A stretch of DNA of 64,000 bases from Pseudomonadales bacterium (GCA_024234165.1 JACKOP010000005.1:186001-250000); one strand, 5' to 3'; shown: positions 43,498-53,751, counted from the first letter of the stretch. The notes: a model not told the origin generated them from the letters alone. Numbers and translations: made by a program.

Positions 43498-43932
43498 TCA
43501 GCAGGTCGGGCAGGGTTCGATGGGCAGTCCGCGCGCGAGCCAGCCGGGCCCAGCCGAACTGCCGGCCATGCCCTCGACGACGTTGTAGACATGAGAGAAG
43601 CCGTTGCGCTCGAGCAGGCGCTCGGCCGCTGCCGAGCGGCGTCCGGTGCGACAGATCACTGCCACGGGACGGCTGCGGTCCCCGTCGACCAGTGCGAGCA
43701 CGTCCGCGACGAAGCCGCGTTCACCCTGCGGATGCTCGGTCACGCTGATGCGTGCCGCGCCAGGTGCGATTCCGGTCTGTTTCCACTCCGCCGGCGTACG
43801 CACGTCGACCAGCACGACGCGCTGCTCGCGCACCGCCTCCAGTGCCTGGTCGGCACTCATGTCCTCGGCACCGACATTCACGCTGGCTGTCAGCAACAAC
43901 GCCTGCAGCAACAGGAACCACCGTGCCTTCAT
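43498..43932 (-). CDS. Exported rhodanese-like domain protein
   Basis: A 144-aa protein from ATG 43932, with GGAGG 8 nt upstream; the longer frame is rejected. A signal peptide (RWFLLLQALLLTASVNVGAE) precedes one rhodanese domain: DVRTPAEWKQTGIAPGA, then the active-site loop ICRTGRRSAAAERLLERNGF with catalytic Cys in CRTGRR. It is therefore predicted to be a periplasmic sulfurtransferase or redox protein. The tail ends in CPTC, a possible second redox pair. It is transcribed away from the TrpB2 gene (starts 113 bp apart), and its stop lies 39 bp before the DUF1214 start on the same strand. Confidence 0.88.
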   Translation of the reverse strand: MKARWFLLLQALLLTASVNVGAEDMSADQALEAVREQRVVLVDVRTPAEWKQTGIAPGAARISVTEHPQGERGFVADVLALVDGDRSRPVAVICRTGRRSAAAERLLERNGFSHVYNVVEGMAGSSAGPGWLARGLPIEPCPTC

Positions 43933-44044
43933 CGCAAATCCTCCGCTGACGGTACGCCGCGCTTTTCCCCGGCGGCGCAGGATCCTATGATGCGCCGGTT
44001 TGCACACCCGTTTCAAACCCGGACAGCGGAGACCAGCCGACCCC

Positions 44045-45406
44045 ATGACCGACTATACGAAGATCCTGCTCGAAGAATCCGAAATGCCGACGCGCTGGTA
44101 CAACGTCGTCGCCGACCTGCCTGCACCGCCACCCCCTCCGTTGCATCCGGGTACGCTGCAACCGGCAACCGCGGACGACTTTGCGGCGCTGTTTCCTCGC
44201 GCGCTGATCGAGCAGGAAATGAGCACCCAACGCTACATCGACATTCCGGGCGAGGTGCTCGACGTCTACCGTCTGTGGCGCCCCAGCCCGCTGTTTCGCG
44301 CGCGCCGCCTGGAAAAGCTGCTCGATACGCCGGCGAAGATCTTCTACAAATACGAGGGTGTGAGCCCGGCCGGCTCGCACAAGCCGAATACCGCCGTACC
44401 GCAGGTCTGGTACAACGCGCAGGAAGGCATCCGCAAGCTCACCACCGAAACCGGTGCCGGCCAGTGGGGCAGCTCGCTCGCGTTTGCATGCGCACAGTTC
44501 GGGCTCGACTGCGAGATCTGGCAGGTTGCCGCCTCGTATCGCAGCAAGCCCTACCGCCGCACGATGATGGAAATCTGGGGCGGCAAGGTGCATCCCAGTC
44601 CGTCGACCGTGACCGAGTTCGGCCGCTCGCTGCTGGCACAGGATCCCGACCACCCCGGCTCGCTCGGCATCGCGATCTCCGAAGCGGTCAGCGAGGCCGT
44701 CCACGACCCGCTCACCCGCTATGCACTCGGCAGCGTGCTGAACCACGTGCTGCTGCACCAGACGATCATCGGTGAGGAAACGCTGCTGCAACTGGCGAAG
44801 ATCGGCGAGACCCCCGACGTGCTGGTCGGCTGCACCGGCGGCGGCTCGAACTTCGGCGGGCTGGCATTCCCGTTCCTGCGCGAGAAGCTCGCCGGGCGCA
44901 TGAATCCGGTGATCCGCTGCGTGGAGCCGACCGCGTGCCCGACGCTGACGCGCGGCGAGTATCGCTACGACTTCGGCGATACGGCAGGGCTGACACCGCT
45001 GATGAAGATGCACACGCTCGGCCATGCGTTCATCCCCGAACCCATACACGCCGGAGGACTGCGCTACCACGGCATGGCGCCACTGGTATCGCACGTGCTC
45101 GAGCTGGGTCTGGTCGAGGCGATCGCGATCCCGCAGACCGAATGCTTCGAAGGCGCGATCCGTTTCGCGCGTACCGAGGGCATCGTGCCCGCGCCGGAAC
45201 CCACGCACGCCATTGCCGCCGCGATCCGCGAGGCACTTGCCTGCCGCGAGAGCGGCGAACCGAAGACGATCCTGACCGCGCTGTGCGGCCACGGACACCT
45301 CGATCTGGCGTCCTACGAGAAGTTCCTGCGCGGCGAGATGCAGGATCTCGAACTCAGCGACGCCATGCTCGCCGACGCGCTGCGCGGGGTACCGCAGGTC
45401 GGCTGA
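44045..45406 (+). CDS. TrpB2-type tryptophan synthase beta-like PLP enzyme
   Basis: A 453-aa PLP enzyme of the TrpB2 (TrpB-like) group, longer than normal TrpB. The cofactor lysine is in GVSPAGSHKPNTA, the phosphate-binding glycine run is VGCTGGGSNFGG, and the N-terminal extension IPTRWYNVVADLP-like sequence (EMPTRWYNVVADLPAPPPPPLHPGT) is typical of TrpB2. Such enzymes make tryptophan from indole and serine or act as a serine deaminase partner; without TrpA next door the exact role is open. ATG 44045 fits the family N-terminus. The gene is followed by the 163-bp repeat element. Confidence 0.9.
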   Translation: MTDYTKILLEESEMPTRWYNVVADLPAPPPPPLHPGTLQPATADDFAALFPRALIEQEMSTQRYIDIPGEVLDVYRLWRPSPLFRARRLEKLLDTPAKIFYKYEGVSPAGSHKPNTAVPQVWYNAQEGIRKLTTETGAGQWGSSLAFACAQFGLDCEIWQVAASYRSKPYRRTMMEIWGGKVHPSPSTVTEFGRSLLAQDPDHPGSLGIAISEAVSEAVHDPLTRYALGSVLNHVLLHQTIIGEETLLQLAKIGETPDVLVGCTGGGSNFGGLAFPFLREKLAGRMNPVIRCVEPTACPTLTRGEYRYDFGDTAGLTPLMKMHTLGHAFIPEPIHAGGLRYHGMAPLVSHVLELGLVEAIAIPQTECFEGAIRFARTEGIVPAPEPTHAIAAAIREALACRESGEPKTILTALCGHGHLDLASYEKFLRGEMQDLELSDAMLADALRGVPQVG

Positions 45407-45424
45407 AGGCGACACTCACAAGGG

Positions 45425-45587
45425 TGTCGCAAAACATGACGAGGCGCGTGGCGACGCCTTCGCATCGGGGGGCGTGTGCCGCAGGGATGCGGCACTCGAG
45501 CCTGCAGGGATGCATTTACGGCGTCTCACCGGTGCGAAGGCGTCGTCACGCTCCGGTCATGCCAATACGCGAAGAGCTATTGCGACA
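45425..45587 (+). repeat. 163-bp structured repeat element, copy 1
   Basis: The element begins tgtcgcaa and ends ttgcgaca, so its tips are inverted repeats. Inside, ggcgcgtggcgacgccttcgcatcgg pairs with a near-reverse-complement close to the other end (a run of about 25 bp with a few mismatches). A central perfect hairpin lies at 45476-45495 (GTGCCGCA, loop GGGA, TGCGGCAC). An inverted copy of the same length is at 50596-50758. It lies between the converging trpB2 and MOSC-fusion genes. No open frame of its own looks real. Confidence 0.9.
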
Positions 45588-45592
45588 GCCTC

Positions 45593-47584
45593 TCACAGGT
45601 CGAGGACGAGGTCGGAGACCGGCTCGGCGCAGCAGATCAGTGCCTCGCCGGGCTTCGGCACGACTTCAGCGTCGGTGTATTTCACCTCGCCTTCGATGAT
45701 GCGCGTGCTGCACGCAAGGCACGAACCGAAGCGACAGCCGTAATCGGCCGGGATCCCCGACTGCTCGGCAATCTCGAGCAGCGTGGGATCGCCTTGCGTC
45801 CATTGCGCCTCGACACCGGAGCGCTCGAAACGGACCGACCAGGTCCTGGCGTCGGCGTTCGCCGCCCGTTCGCCGACCGCGTCGCTGCGAACGGTACTGA
45901 AGAACTTCTCGCTGTGGATCCGTTCTGGCGCGATCCCCGTCCCGGCGACCATGTCGCGCACGCACGCGGTGAACGACTCCGTTCCGCAAATGAACACCTC
46001 GACGCCCGCCATGCCGGCAAGCGGCGCCAGACGCTGCGCGTCGATTCGCTCGCAAGACTGGTAATCCACACCCCGCACGTCTGCAGCTTGCGGGTTGCGG
46101 TAGATCGTGTGCGCACGGAAATCGGCAAGCCCCTGCCCCAGCTCGCGGATCGCGTCCTTGAACACATGGGTCCGGGAGTCGCGGGTGGCGTGCAGCCAGA
46201 AGATGCGCCGAGCCGGGTTCGCTTCGGCGACGCGCTGCAGCATGGCAAACAGAGGGGTAGCACCGATGCCGTTGCTGATCAGCGCCAGCGGCGCGTCGGC
46301 TTCCGGCACGACGAAGAAGCGTCCGCTCGGCCAGCGCACATCGAGCTCGTCGCCGACCTCGACCGAGTCGAGCAGGTAGCTGGAAGCGATGCCGATGCGC
46401 TTCACCGTGATCGCGTAATCCGCACCATCCGAAAACCACGATCCGCTGCTGAGCGAATAGCTGCGCATCAGCGGGCGGCCGAGCCCGACCGGCGCGAGAC
46501 GCAGGATCAGATGCTGCCCGGGAAGGAAGGGAAAGGCCGTACCAGGAGGCATCCGCAGACCGAATGTGACCGTGTCCGCCGTCTCGCGTCGCTTGCCGAC
46601 CACACGCGCCTGGTAGAACGCCGGCAGCGGCGGCGGCTCCGCCACGTTACCGCTGGCGATGTCTGCCGGCAGCGGGGTCGATACATACGCCATCGCGCTG
46701 TGGCGTGGCCTTCTTTCCAGGAAGACCTCGTCGCCCACGGAAATCGTGCCGGGCTTGCGCACATGGCAATAGGCACCGAACTTCAGTTGCGCGGCGCGGT
46801 TCAGCACGAAACCCATCTGCGGCTCCGCCCGCAGCCCCCGCTGCGCCTGCGACGGCATCAGGCAGCGCACGGTCTCCTGCCCGCAGTTCAGGACCACGTC
46901 ACCGATCAGCATGTCGAAGCCGGTCCAGTCGAGCTCGGGAAAGCCGTCCGCCACGACGCCTTCGATATAAAAATTCGGGCGGAAGCGACGCGCCGTGACG
47001 TCGAGGCCCGGACGGCAACCCGCCAGCGTCGCAAGCGATGCGGACGTCACGTAATGGAGCGCGTAGGCATCCTTGTACGAACCTCGGGGCGAGAAGTAAT
47101 ACTGCAGCTCAGCGATCATCTCCTGCTCGTAGGCAGAGAAATCCGGATACGGATCGTCCGGCCTCAGGCCCATCCGCTGCTTGGTGATCTCCGGCGTGAA
47201 CGGCTGGCGCAGGCGGTAGTGCGCCTCCTCCGAGGGCGGCAACAACGGCCACAGCTCGAGCGGCTGACCAGCGATCGCGGATATCGCCGCATTCGCCGAC
47301 GCATCGCCCGTCATCAGTACCCGACCGTCCGGCAACGTGATCTCGGCGTGCACCACCCCGTAACCGGGAGCCGGCTCCTGCCTGTAACGGGCACCGATGG
47401 TCAGCAGCGAGGTGAACACCTTGCAGTTCACGAGTTCATTGCTGCGACTGTTCTTCAATGCCCAGCGCCGGTCACCGACGATTCCGGTTGCGTCGAGCAC
47501 CGCCGTCTCCAGCGCCTCGCCTGCCAGCGACTTGACCGGATATCTCCACAACCCGCCGATCCTGCCGATCGATTCCATGCTCAC
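45593..47584 (-). CDS. MOSC - ferredoxin reductase - [2Fe-2S] ferredoxin fusion protein
   Basis: A 663-aa three-part protein. Residues about 5-130 are the MOSC N-terminal beta-barrel domain (WRYPVKSLAG, GIVGDRRWAL). About 150-300 are the MOSC domain, with the likely molybdenum-ligand cysteine in ETVRCLMPSQ. About 335-570 are an FAD/NAD ferredoxin reductase (RPLMRSYSLSS, LALISNGIGATPLFAML, FICGTESF). The last 80 residues are a plant-type ferredoxin (DYGCRFGSCLACS ... LICCA, giving four cysteines). The fusion can in principle bring electrons from NAD(P)H to the molybdenum site by itself, as needed to reduce N-hydroxylated compounds. The second Met (M3 of the frame) is an alternative start. Confidence 0.9.
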   Translation of the reverse strand: MSMESIGRIGGLWRYPVKSLAGEALETAVLDATGIVGDRRWALKNSRSNELVNCKVFTSLLTIGARYRQEPAPGYGVVHAEITLPDGRVLMTGDASANAAISAIAGQPLELWPLLPPSEEAHYRLRQPFTPEITKQRMGLRPDDPYPDFSAYEQEMIAELQYYFSPRGSYKDAYALHYVTSASLATLAGCRPGLDVTARRFRPNFYIEGVVADGFPELDWTGFDMLIGDVVLNCGQETVRCLMPSQAQRGLRAEPQMGFVLNRAAQLKFGAYCHVRKPGTISVGDEVFLERRPRHSAMAYVSTPLPADIASGNVAEPPPLPAFYQARVVGKRRETADTVTFGLRMPPGTAFPFLPGQHLILRLAPVGLGRPLMRSYSLSSGSWFSDGADYAITVKRIGIASSYLLDSVEVGDELDVRWPSGRFFVVPEADAPLALISNGIGATPLFAMLQRVAEANPARRIFWLHATRDSRTHVFKDAIRELGQGLADFRAHTIYRNPQAADVRGVDYQSCERIDAQRLAPLAGMAGVEVFICGTESFTACVRDMVAGTGIAPERIHSEKFFSTVRSDAVGERAANADARTWSVRFERSGVEAQWTQGDPTLLEIAEQSGIPADYGCRFGSCLACSTRIIEGEVKYTDAEVVPKPGEALICCAEPVSDLVLDL

Positions 47585-47727
47585 CTCCGTGCCGGATGCG
47601 ATGCTGCCGCAATCATCCGCAGTCTTCTTGTACTCGACAGACCGGCCGGTGCATGATTCGGGCCGTGCGTGCAGGACACGCCCTGCCTTCCTGCAACCTC
47701 GCCGGCAACCCGCAGTCTTCGCATCCG

Positions 47728-48627
47728 ATGCTAACCGATCTCGTCAAACGCCTGCTTTCCCCTGCCGCGAAGGTTCCGTACACGCAACGGACACCTGAAA
47801 TCGCCTGCAGCTTTTCTCCCCTGATCGTTCCCGATCCAGACTGGCAGGATCCGTGGTTCGATGCGCACTTCCACGGCGTCGCCACGCGGATCTGCACTGA
47901 CAATATGCTGCCAGACTACCGCAAGGACGCAACGATCCTCGATTTCGGCTGTGGCGACGGCATCAACTCCGCAGGCGTAGCGACGCGTACCGCAGCAAGC
48001 GTGATCGGCGTCGACATCACCCGCGCCTTCGATACCCTGCACGATACGCTTCGACAGAAGAACATCGGCCATCCGCCGAACCTGTCGTTCGTGCAGTCAC
48101 GGCCGGGCTGCCCGCTGCCATTTCCCGACGACCACTTCGATCTCGTCTGTTCGTGGTCGGTATTCGAGCACGTCACCGACGTCTCCTCGGTACTTGTCGA
48201 TCTGCTGCGTGTCACCAGACCCGGCGGCGCTCTGTACGTCCAGATCGAGCCGCTGTTCCACGGCCCGTACGGATCGCACCTGCGTCGACTCGTGGATCAG
48301 CCATGGGCACATCTGCTGATGGACGAAGAGACGTTCCTGGACATGGCGAGATCGGCGCACGACAACGTGGCGGCACCGGAGCAGGACATCCTGTACCGCA
48401 ACAACGAATTCGAACGGGTGAAGAACTACCTTCTCGGGGAATACCGGTCCCTGAACAGGATCACGGCAGAGGAGTTGCTGCAGGCGATCGCCGATGCCGG
48501 CTTCTCGATCGAGTCCGGCATCATCATCAAGGTGGGCAATCTCACGCCGCCGCAGCGGCTCGTCGAGCAATACGGCAGCGAGCTGTTGCTGACCAACGAG
48601 ATCCTGGTCTGCGCCCGCAAGCGCTGA
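47728..48627 (+). CDS. Class I SAM-dependent methyltransferase
   Basis: About 299 aa. Motif I is ILDFGCGDGINSAG near residue 70, followed by VIGVDITRAFD and the post-motif DHFDLVCSWSVFEHVTDVSSVLVDLLRVTRPGGALYVQIEP typical of the Methyltransf_11 group. The acceptor is unknown. The start is uncertain: ATG 47728 begins on a helix that suits the family, but no Shine-Dalgarno is obvious, and ATG 47653 or 47596 are possible. It is divergent from the MOSC-fusion gene and converges on glyA with 18 bp between stops. Confidence 0.8.
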   Translation: MLTDLVKRLLSPAAKVPYTQRTPEIACSFSPLIVPDPDWQDPWFDAHFHGVATRICTDNMLPDYRKDATILDFGCGDGINSAGVATRTAASVIGVDITRAFDTLHDTLRQKNIGHPPNLSFVQSRPGCPLPFPDDHFDLVCSWSVFEHVTDVSSVLVDLLRVTRPGGALYVQIEPLFHGPYGSHLRRLVDQPWAHLLMDEETFLDMARSAHDNVAAPEQDILYRNNEFERVKNYLLGEYRSLNRITAEELLQAIADAGFSIESGIIIKVGNLTPPQRLVEQYGSELLLTNEILVCARKR

Positions 48628-48645
48628 GCGCAGACCGCTCGCGGC

Positions 48646-49908
48646 TCAGCCGTAGACAGGAAAGCGCCGGCAGATTGCCAGCACCTTCGCGCGCACCTCG
48701 GTGATCACCCGATCGCTGCTGCCGTCTTCCAGCGAGGCCAGCACATCGCACATCCAGTGCGTGAGCTCCACCGTCTCGGCGATGCCGAAACCGCGGGTGG
48801 TGATCGCGGGCGTACCCACACGCAGTCCGCTGGTCACCGCGGGCGGGCGCGGGTCGTTCGGCACGGCGTTCTTGTTCACCGTGATGTGCGCCTCGCCAAG
48901 CACTTCGTCGGCGTCCTTGCCGGTGTAGGACTTACCGATCAGGTTCACCAGCATCAGGTGGTTGTCGGTGCCACCGGAGACTATGTCGATGCCGCGCTCG
49001 ATGAACGTGCGCGCCATCGCGCGTGCGTTGTCCACCACCTGCTGCTGGTAGACGCGGAACCCGGGTTCCAGTGCTTCCTTGAAGCTGACCGCCTTGGCGG
49101 CGATCACGTGCATCAGCGGCCCCCCCTGGCCACCGGGGAATACCGCCGAGTTGAACTTCTTCGTCAGCTCGTCGTTGCGTCGCGCGAGGATCATCCCGCC
49201 ACGCGGGCCGCGCAGTGTCTTGTGCGTGGTCGTGGTCACCGCGTCGGCGTACGGCACCGGATTCGGATAGAGGCCGACTGCAACCAGCCCGGCTACGTGT
49301 GCCATGTCGACCAGCAGGTAGGCTCCCACCTTGTCGGCGATCGCGCGAAAGCGCGCCCAGTCCATCACGCGCGAGTACGCGGAGAAGCCGGCCACGATCA
49401 TCCGCGGGCGGTGCTCCAGCGCCAGCCGCTCGACTTCGGCGTAGTCCACCTCGCCGGTCGCGGCGTCGAGACCGTATTGCACCGCGTGGTAGAGCTTGCC
49501 GGAGAAATTCGGCTTTGCGCCGTGCGTCAGGTGCCCACCGTGCGCGAGGCTCATCCCGAGGATGGTGTCGCCCGGCTGGCACAGCGCCAGGTACACGGCG
49601 TTGTTCGCCTGCGACCCCGAATGCGGTTGCACGTTGGCAAAATCGGCGCCGAAGAGCTGCTTCGCACGCTCGATCGCAAGTTCCTCGGCGCGGTCGACAA
49701 ATTCACAGCCGCCGTAGTAACGCTTGTGCGGGTAGCCTTCGGCGTACTTGTTCGTCAGCACGGTGCCCTGCATCTGCATCACGCGCGGGCTGCAGTAGTT
49801 CTCCGAGGCGATCAGCTCGATGTGCTCTTCCTGTCGCCGCTCCTCGTGACAGATCGCGTCCCACAGTTCGGAATCATAGTCAGCGACACTGAGATGGCGG
49901 TCGAACAT
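48646..49908 (-). CDS. glyA: Serine hydroxymethyltransferase
   Basis: A 420-aa PLP enzyme that interconverts serine and glycine with tetrahydrofolate, the main source of one-carbon units. Family motifs are LIASENYCSPRVMQ, TNKYAEGYPHKRYYGGCEFVD, LSHGGHLTHG-like SLAHGGHLTHGA, LLVDMAHVAGLVA and the PLP-lysine motif TTTTHKTLRGPRGG near residue 230. Length agrees with bacterial GlyA (about 417 aa). The ATG has GGAGGAGA 4 nt upstream. It appears to be a monocistronic housekeeping gene. Confidence 0.97.
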   Translation of the reverse strand: MFDRHLSVADYDSELWDAICHEERRQEEHIELIASENYCSPRVMQMQGTVLTNKYAEGYPHKRYYGGCEFVDRAEELAIERAKQLFGADFANVQPHSGSQANNAVYLALCQPGDTILGMSLAHGGHLTHGAKPNFSGKLYHAVQYGLDAATGEVDYAEVERLALEHRPRMIVAGFSAYSRVMDWARFRAIADKVGAYLLVDMAHVAGLVAVGLYPNPVPYADAVTTTTHKTLRGPRGGMILARRNDELTKKFNSAVFPGGQGGPLMHVIAAKAVSFKEALEPGFRVYQQQVVDNARAMARTFIERGIDIVSGGTDNHLMLVNLIGKSYTGKDADEVLGEAHITVNKNAVPNDPRPPAVTSGLRVGTPAITTRGFGIAETVELTHWMCDVLASLEDGSSDRVITEVRAKVLAICRRFPVYG

Positions 49909-49988
49909 GGCGTCTCCTCCGGGACAAGGCCCCTGCGATGGTCGGAAAAGCCGCGCATTCTACCCGATCTCACCAGGCCGGGCGGGGT

Positions 49989-50624
49989 TCAGAAGCCGAA
50001 CAATTCCCCCAGCACCGATCCGATATCGACGTCGATCAGTCGATAACCTGTCGGCACCTCGAACAGGCCTGGCTGCTGTGCGCCCACCCGCAGATCCCGC
50101 AGCTCCAGCTCGATCAGCCGCGTGCGCCCGGCGCGGTCGGTGACCGGGAAACGCTCCTTCACGTGCACGCCGGCCGCGTTCTGCCAGAAGTGACCCTCGT
50201 GACGGGTTCCGTCGCGGGTCTGGAACAGCGCTCGATACTTCATTGCACTCTGCCCGCCGACGGCCTCCTCACCCAGCGGCTCGGCTTCGACGATGCGCAC
50301 GTTTGCGGGTGTATCCATGCGCGAGACGTCGGCTTCGGCGTAAACCATCATCAGCGGCACCAACTGCCAGGCAACATTGCGGTCGCTGCGCAGGATCAGC
50401 GTCAGCTCGACGCCAGCGACGTCGGTCACGATGCGCTCCTGCAGCCGCGTGTGGTTCACGTGGGTGACGAACTCGCGCCCGTCGATGCGCACGATCCGCG
50501 TCGCCGACCACGAAGCGCCATCGAGCAGTGCGTACGCAGGCGCGCCCAGCACTGCCCCCAGCCAGAACAACAAGACGTACAGCGGCGTCAAGGGCTGTCG
50601 CAAAAGCCCTTCGAACATCGACAT
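49989..50624 (-). CDS. Exported hypothetical protein
   Basis: About 211 aa. The N-terminus has a signal peptide (LTPLYVLLFWLGAVLGAPAYA) and the rest is predicted mostly beta (SATRIVRIDGREFVTHVNHTRL, DRNVAWQLVPLMMVYAEAD, KYRALFQTRDGTRHEGHFW). No domain was recognised. The candidate ATG starts at 50624 and 50618 lie inside the 163-bp repeat copy 2, so the first ten residues (MSMFEGLLRQP) are encoded by the repeat. A TTG at 50591, just outside the element, would give a normal signal peptide. The element may have replaced the original start or supplied a new one. Confidence 0.65.
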   Translation of the reverse strand: MSMFEGLLRQPLTPLYVLLFWLGAVLGAPAYALLDGASWSATRIVRIDGREFVTHVNHTRLQERIVTDVAGVELTLILRSDRNVAWQLVPLMMVYAEADVSRMDTPANVRIVEAEPLGEEAVGGQSAMKYRALFQTRDGTRHEGHFWQNAAGVHVKERFPVTDRAGRTRLIELELRDLRVGAQQPGLFEVPTGYRLIDVDIGSVLGELFGF

Positions 50625-50758
50625 GACCGGCGCGTGGCGAGGCCTTTGCACCGGTGGGACACCGCAAATGCATCCCTGCAGGCTCGAGTGCCGCATCCCT
50701 GCGGCACACGCCCCCCGATGCAAAGGCCTCGCCACACGCCTCGCCATCTGTTGCGACA
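50596..50758 (-). repeat. 163-bp structured repeat element, copy 2 (inverted relative to copy 1)
   Basis: Read on the minus strand this is about 85% or more identical by eye to 45425-45587 and has exactly the same length. The tips tgtcgcaa/ttgcgaca, the long terminal inverted repeat and the central GTGCCGCA-GGGA-TGCGGCAC hairpin are all kept. It lies across the start of the exported hypothetical gene and upstream of ettA. Confidence 0.9.
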
Positions 50759-50843
50759 TGTTCTTCATCCCCGCCTCCGGAACCACACCAGCAGCGGGTC
50801 GAGTATACGGAGGCGCACCCGCGGCTTCGCGTGACTGTGCAAT

Positions 50844-50885
50844 CGTGCCATGCGTGCGTGCCATGCGTGTTGCGTGCCATGCGTG
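50844..50885 (+). repeat. Three copies of cgtgccatgcgtg upstream of ettA
   Basis: The 13-mer occurs at 50844-50856, 50857-50869 and 50873-50885, about 70-110 bp before the ettA start. It could be a chance microrepeat or a protein-binding array. Confidence 0.6.
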
Positions 50886-50952
50886 TTTGCCAAGTGCCCG
50901 GCTCTGGGGTAACTTCGCCGCCCCATTGATATTCCCGGCGGACGGACACGAG

Positions 50953-52617
<1,665 letters not shown>

Positions 52618-52635
52618 GTCTCTGCTGCACCCCGC

Positions 52636-52857
52636 GTAGGTCGGGTTTCAACCCATGTAGGTCGGGTTTCAACCCGACAGGTGCCCGATCGGAGGCATAC
52701 ATCGTCGGCATGAATGCCGACCTACGCCCAACGCATGAATGCCGACCTACGCCCAACGCATGAATGCCGACCTACACCCAACGCATGAATGCCGACCTAC
52801 ACCCAACGCATGAATGCCGGCCTGCGCCCAACGCGCGAATGCCGGCCTACGGGGCCG
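52636..52857. repeat. REP-like palindrome cluster 2 with a 25-bp tandem array
   Basis: It opens with two gtaggtcgggtttcaaccc units (52636, 52658) and one complete gtcggcatgaatgccgac. From 52708 six copies of gcatgaatgccgacctacgcccaac follow at an exact 25-bp period (52708, 52733, 52758, 52783, 52808, 52833), the later ones degenerating. These tandem units have lost the left arm of the palindrome. The last gtaggccgg edge supplies the TAG stop of creA on the minus strand. Confidence 0.92.
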
Positions 52858-53314
52858 TACTCCACGGCATGATCGGCACGGTGGAGATCGAATTCTGCGG
52901 CGAACCCTCGATCAGCCGATCCGAATAGCTGAGGTAGACCAGCGTATTGTTCGGCCGGTCGAAGAAACGCACCACCTGCAGCCGCTTGAACACCAGCGAG
53001 CGGCTCTCCCGGAACACATCCTCGCCGTCCTCCAGCTTGCCGCGGATCGTGATCGGACCGACCTGGCGGCATGCGATCGCTGCATCCGACGTGTCCTCGG
53101 CAAGACCAACGGCACCCTTCACACCACCGGTCACGGCACGGCTGACGTGACACACAACACCATCGACCTTCGGATCACGAAAGGATTCGATACAGATCTT
53201 GTCGTTGGGTCCGACCCACTTGAACACGGTCGACACGCACCCGACCTCGTCGGCATGCACCCCGCAGGCCAAAGCCGCAAGGACGAGCACCCCGACACTC
53301 CGACACGGCTTCAT
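52847..53314 (-). CDS. creA: CreA family protein
   Basis: A 155-aa exported protein of the CreA family, whose function is unknown. The start ATG 53314 has CGGAG 6-7 nt upstream and yields a signal peptide (SVGVLVLAALACGVHADE). Family motifs are STVFKWVGPNDKICIESFRDPKVDGVVCHVSRA, TGGVKGAVGLAEDTSDAAIACRQVG and FKRLQVVRFFDRPNNTLVYLSYSDRLIEGSPQNS. Length is normal (about 157 aa in E. coli). The TAG stop lies at the edge of REP cluster 2. Upstream at 32 bp is the glutaredoxin gene in the same direction. Confidence 0.94.
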   Translation of the reverse strand: MKPCRSVGVLVLAALACGVHADEVGCVSTVFKWVGPNDKICIESFRDPKVDGVVCHVSRAVTGGVKGAVGLAEDTSDAAIACRQVGPITIRGKLEDGEDVFRESRSLVFKRLQVVRFFDRPNNTLVYLSYSDRLIEGSPQNSISTVPIMPWSTAP

Positions 53315-53346
53315 CGAAACTCCGTTACGCATCGTGCCCACCCCAT

Positions 53347-53751
53347 TCAGTTTACTGGTTCTGCGCCACGGGCCTCGCGCAGCGCCGACTCGATCCGCAG
53401 CGGGTTGAAGCCCTGGATCCGTCGCGTACCGATCACGACCACCGGCACCCCGTGCGCACCGCTGGCATAGAACGCCTCGCGCGTCTCGACGGTCGCGTTC
53501 ACATTGTGCTCGGTGTACTCGATGCCACGCGCCTGCAGGTATTTGCGCAGCATCTTGCAGTAGGTGCACGACGGCGTGGTGTAGATCTCGACGAGCGGCT
53601 GTGCCCCCTGCTCGACGGTGGCGGGCGCTTCGGTCGGCGCAGTGCTGGCATCCGCCGGCGATACCGGCATCAGCAGCACAAGCAATGCCGAGAGGAGCAG
53701 ACAGCCTGCCCCTGTACACACGAATCCTTGGCTTGAAAAAACAGGTTTCAT
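53347..53751 (-). CDS. Exported glutaredoxin-domain protein
   Basis: A 134-aa protein: an N-terminal signal peptide or anchor (GCLLLSALLVLLMPVSPADAS), a short linker, then one glutaredoxin fold from about residue 53 (VEIYTTPSCTYCKMLRKYLQARGIEYTEHNVNA, and VPVVVIGTRRIQGFNP with the cis-proline). The active site is CTYC. A periplasmic position would make it a thiol-disulfide exchange protein. It is divergent from vapBC, with 82 bp between starts, and lies upstream of creA on the same strand. Confidence 0.88.
   Translation of the reverse strand: MKPVFSSQGFVCTGAGCLLLSALLVLLMPVSPADASTAPTEAPATVEQGAQPLVEIYTTPSCTYCKMLRKYLQARGIEYTEHNVNATVETREAFYASGAHGVPVVVIGTRRIQGFNPLRIESALREARGAEPVN

Noticed and set aside
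45425..45587. Insertion sequence
   Set aside because: The 163-bp element has terminal inverted repeats but no transposase and no visible target duplication; it is called a repeat only.
45476..47656. Open frame of 726 codons on the plus strand
   Set aside because: Antisense to the MOSC fusion gene, which has well-defined domains; the frame also runs through the 163-bp repeat.
52708..52857. Regular 25-bp repeats resembling a CRISPR array
   Set aside because: The repeats are tandem with no unique spacers and derive from a REP palindrome.
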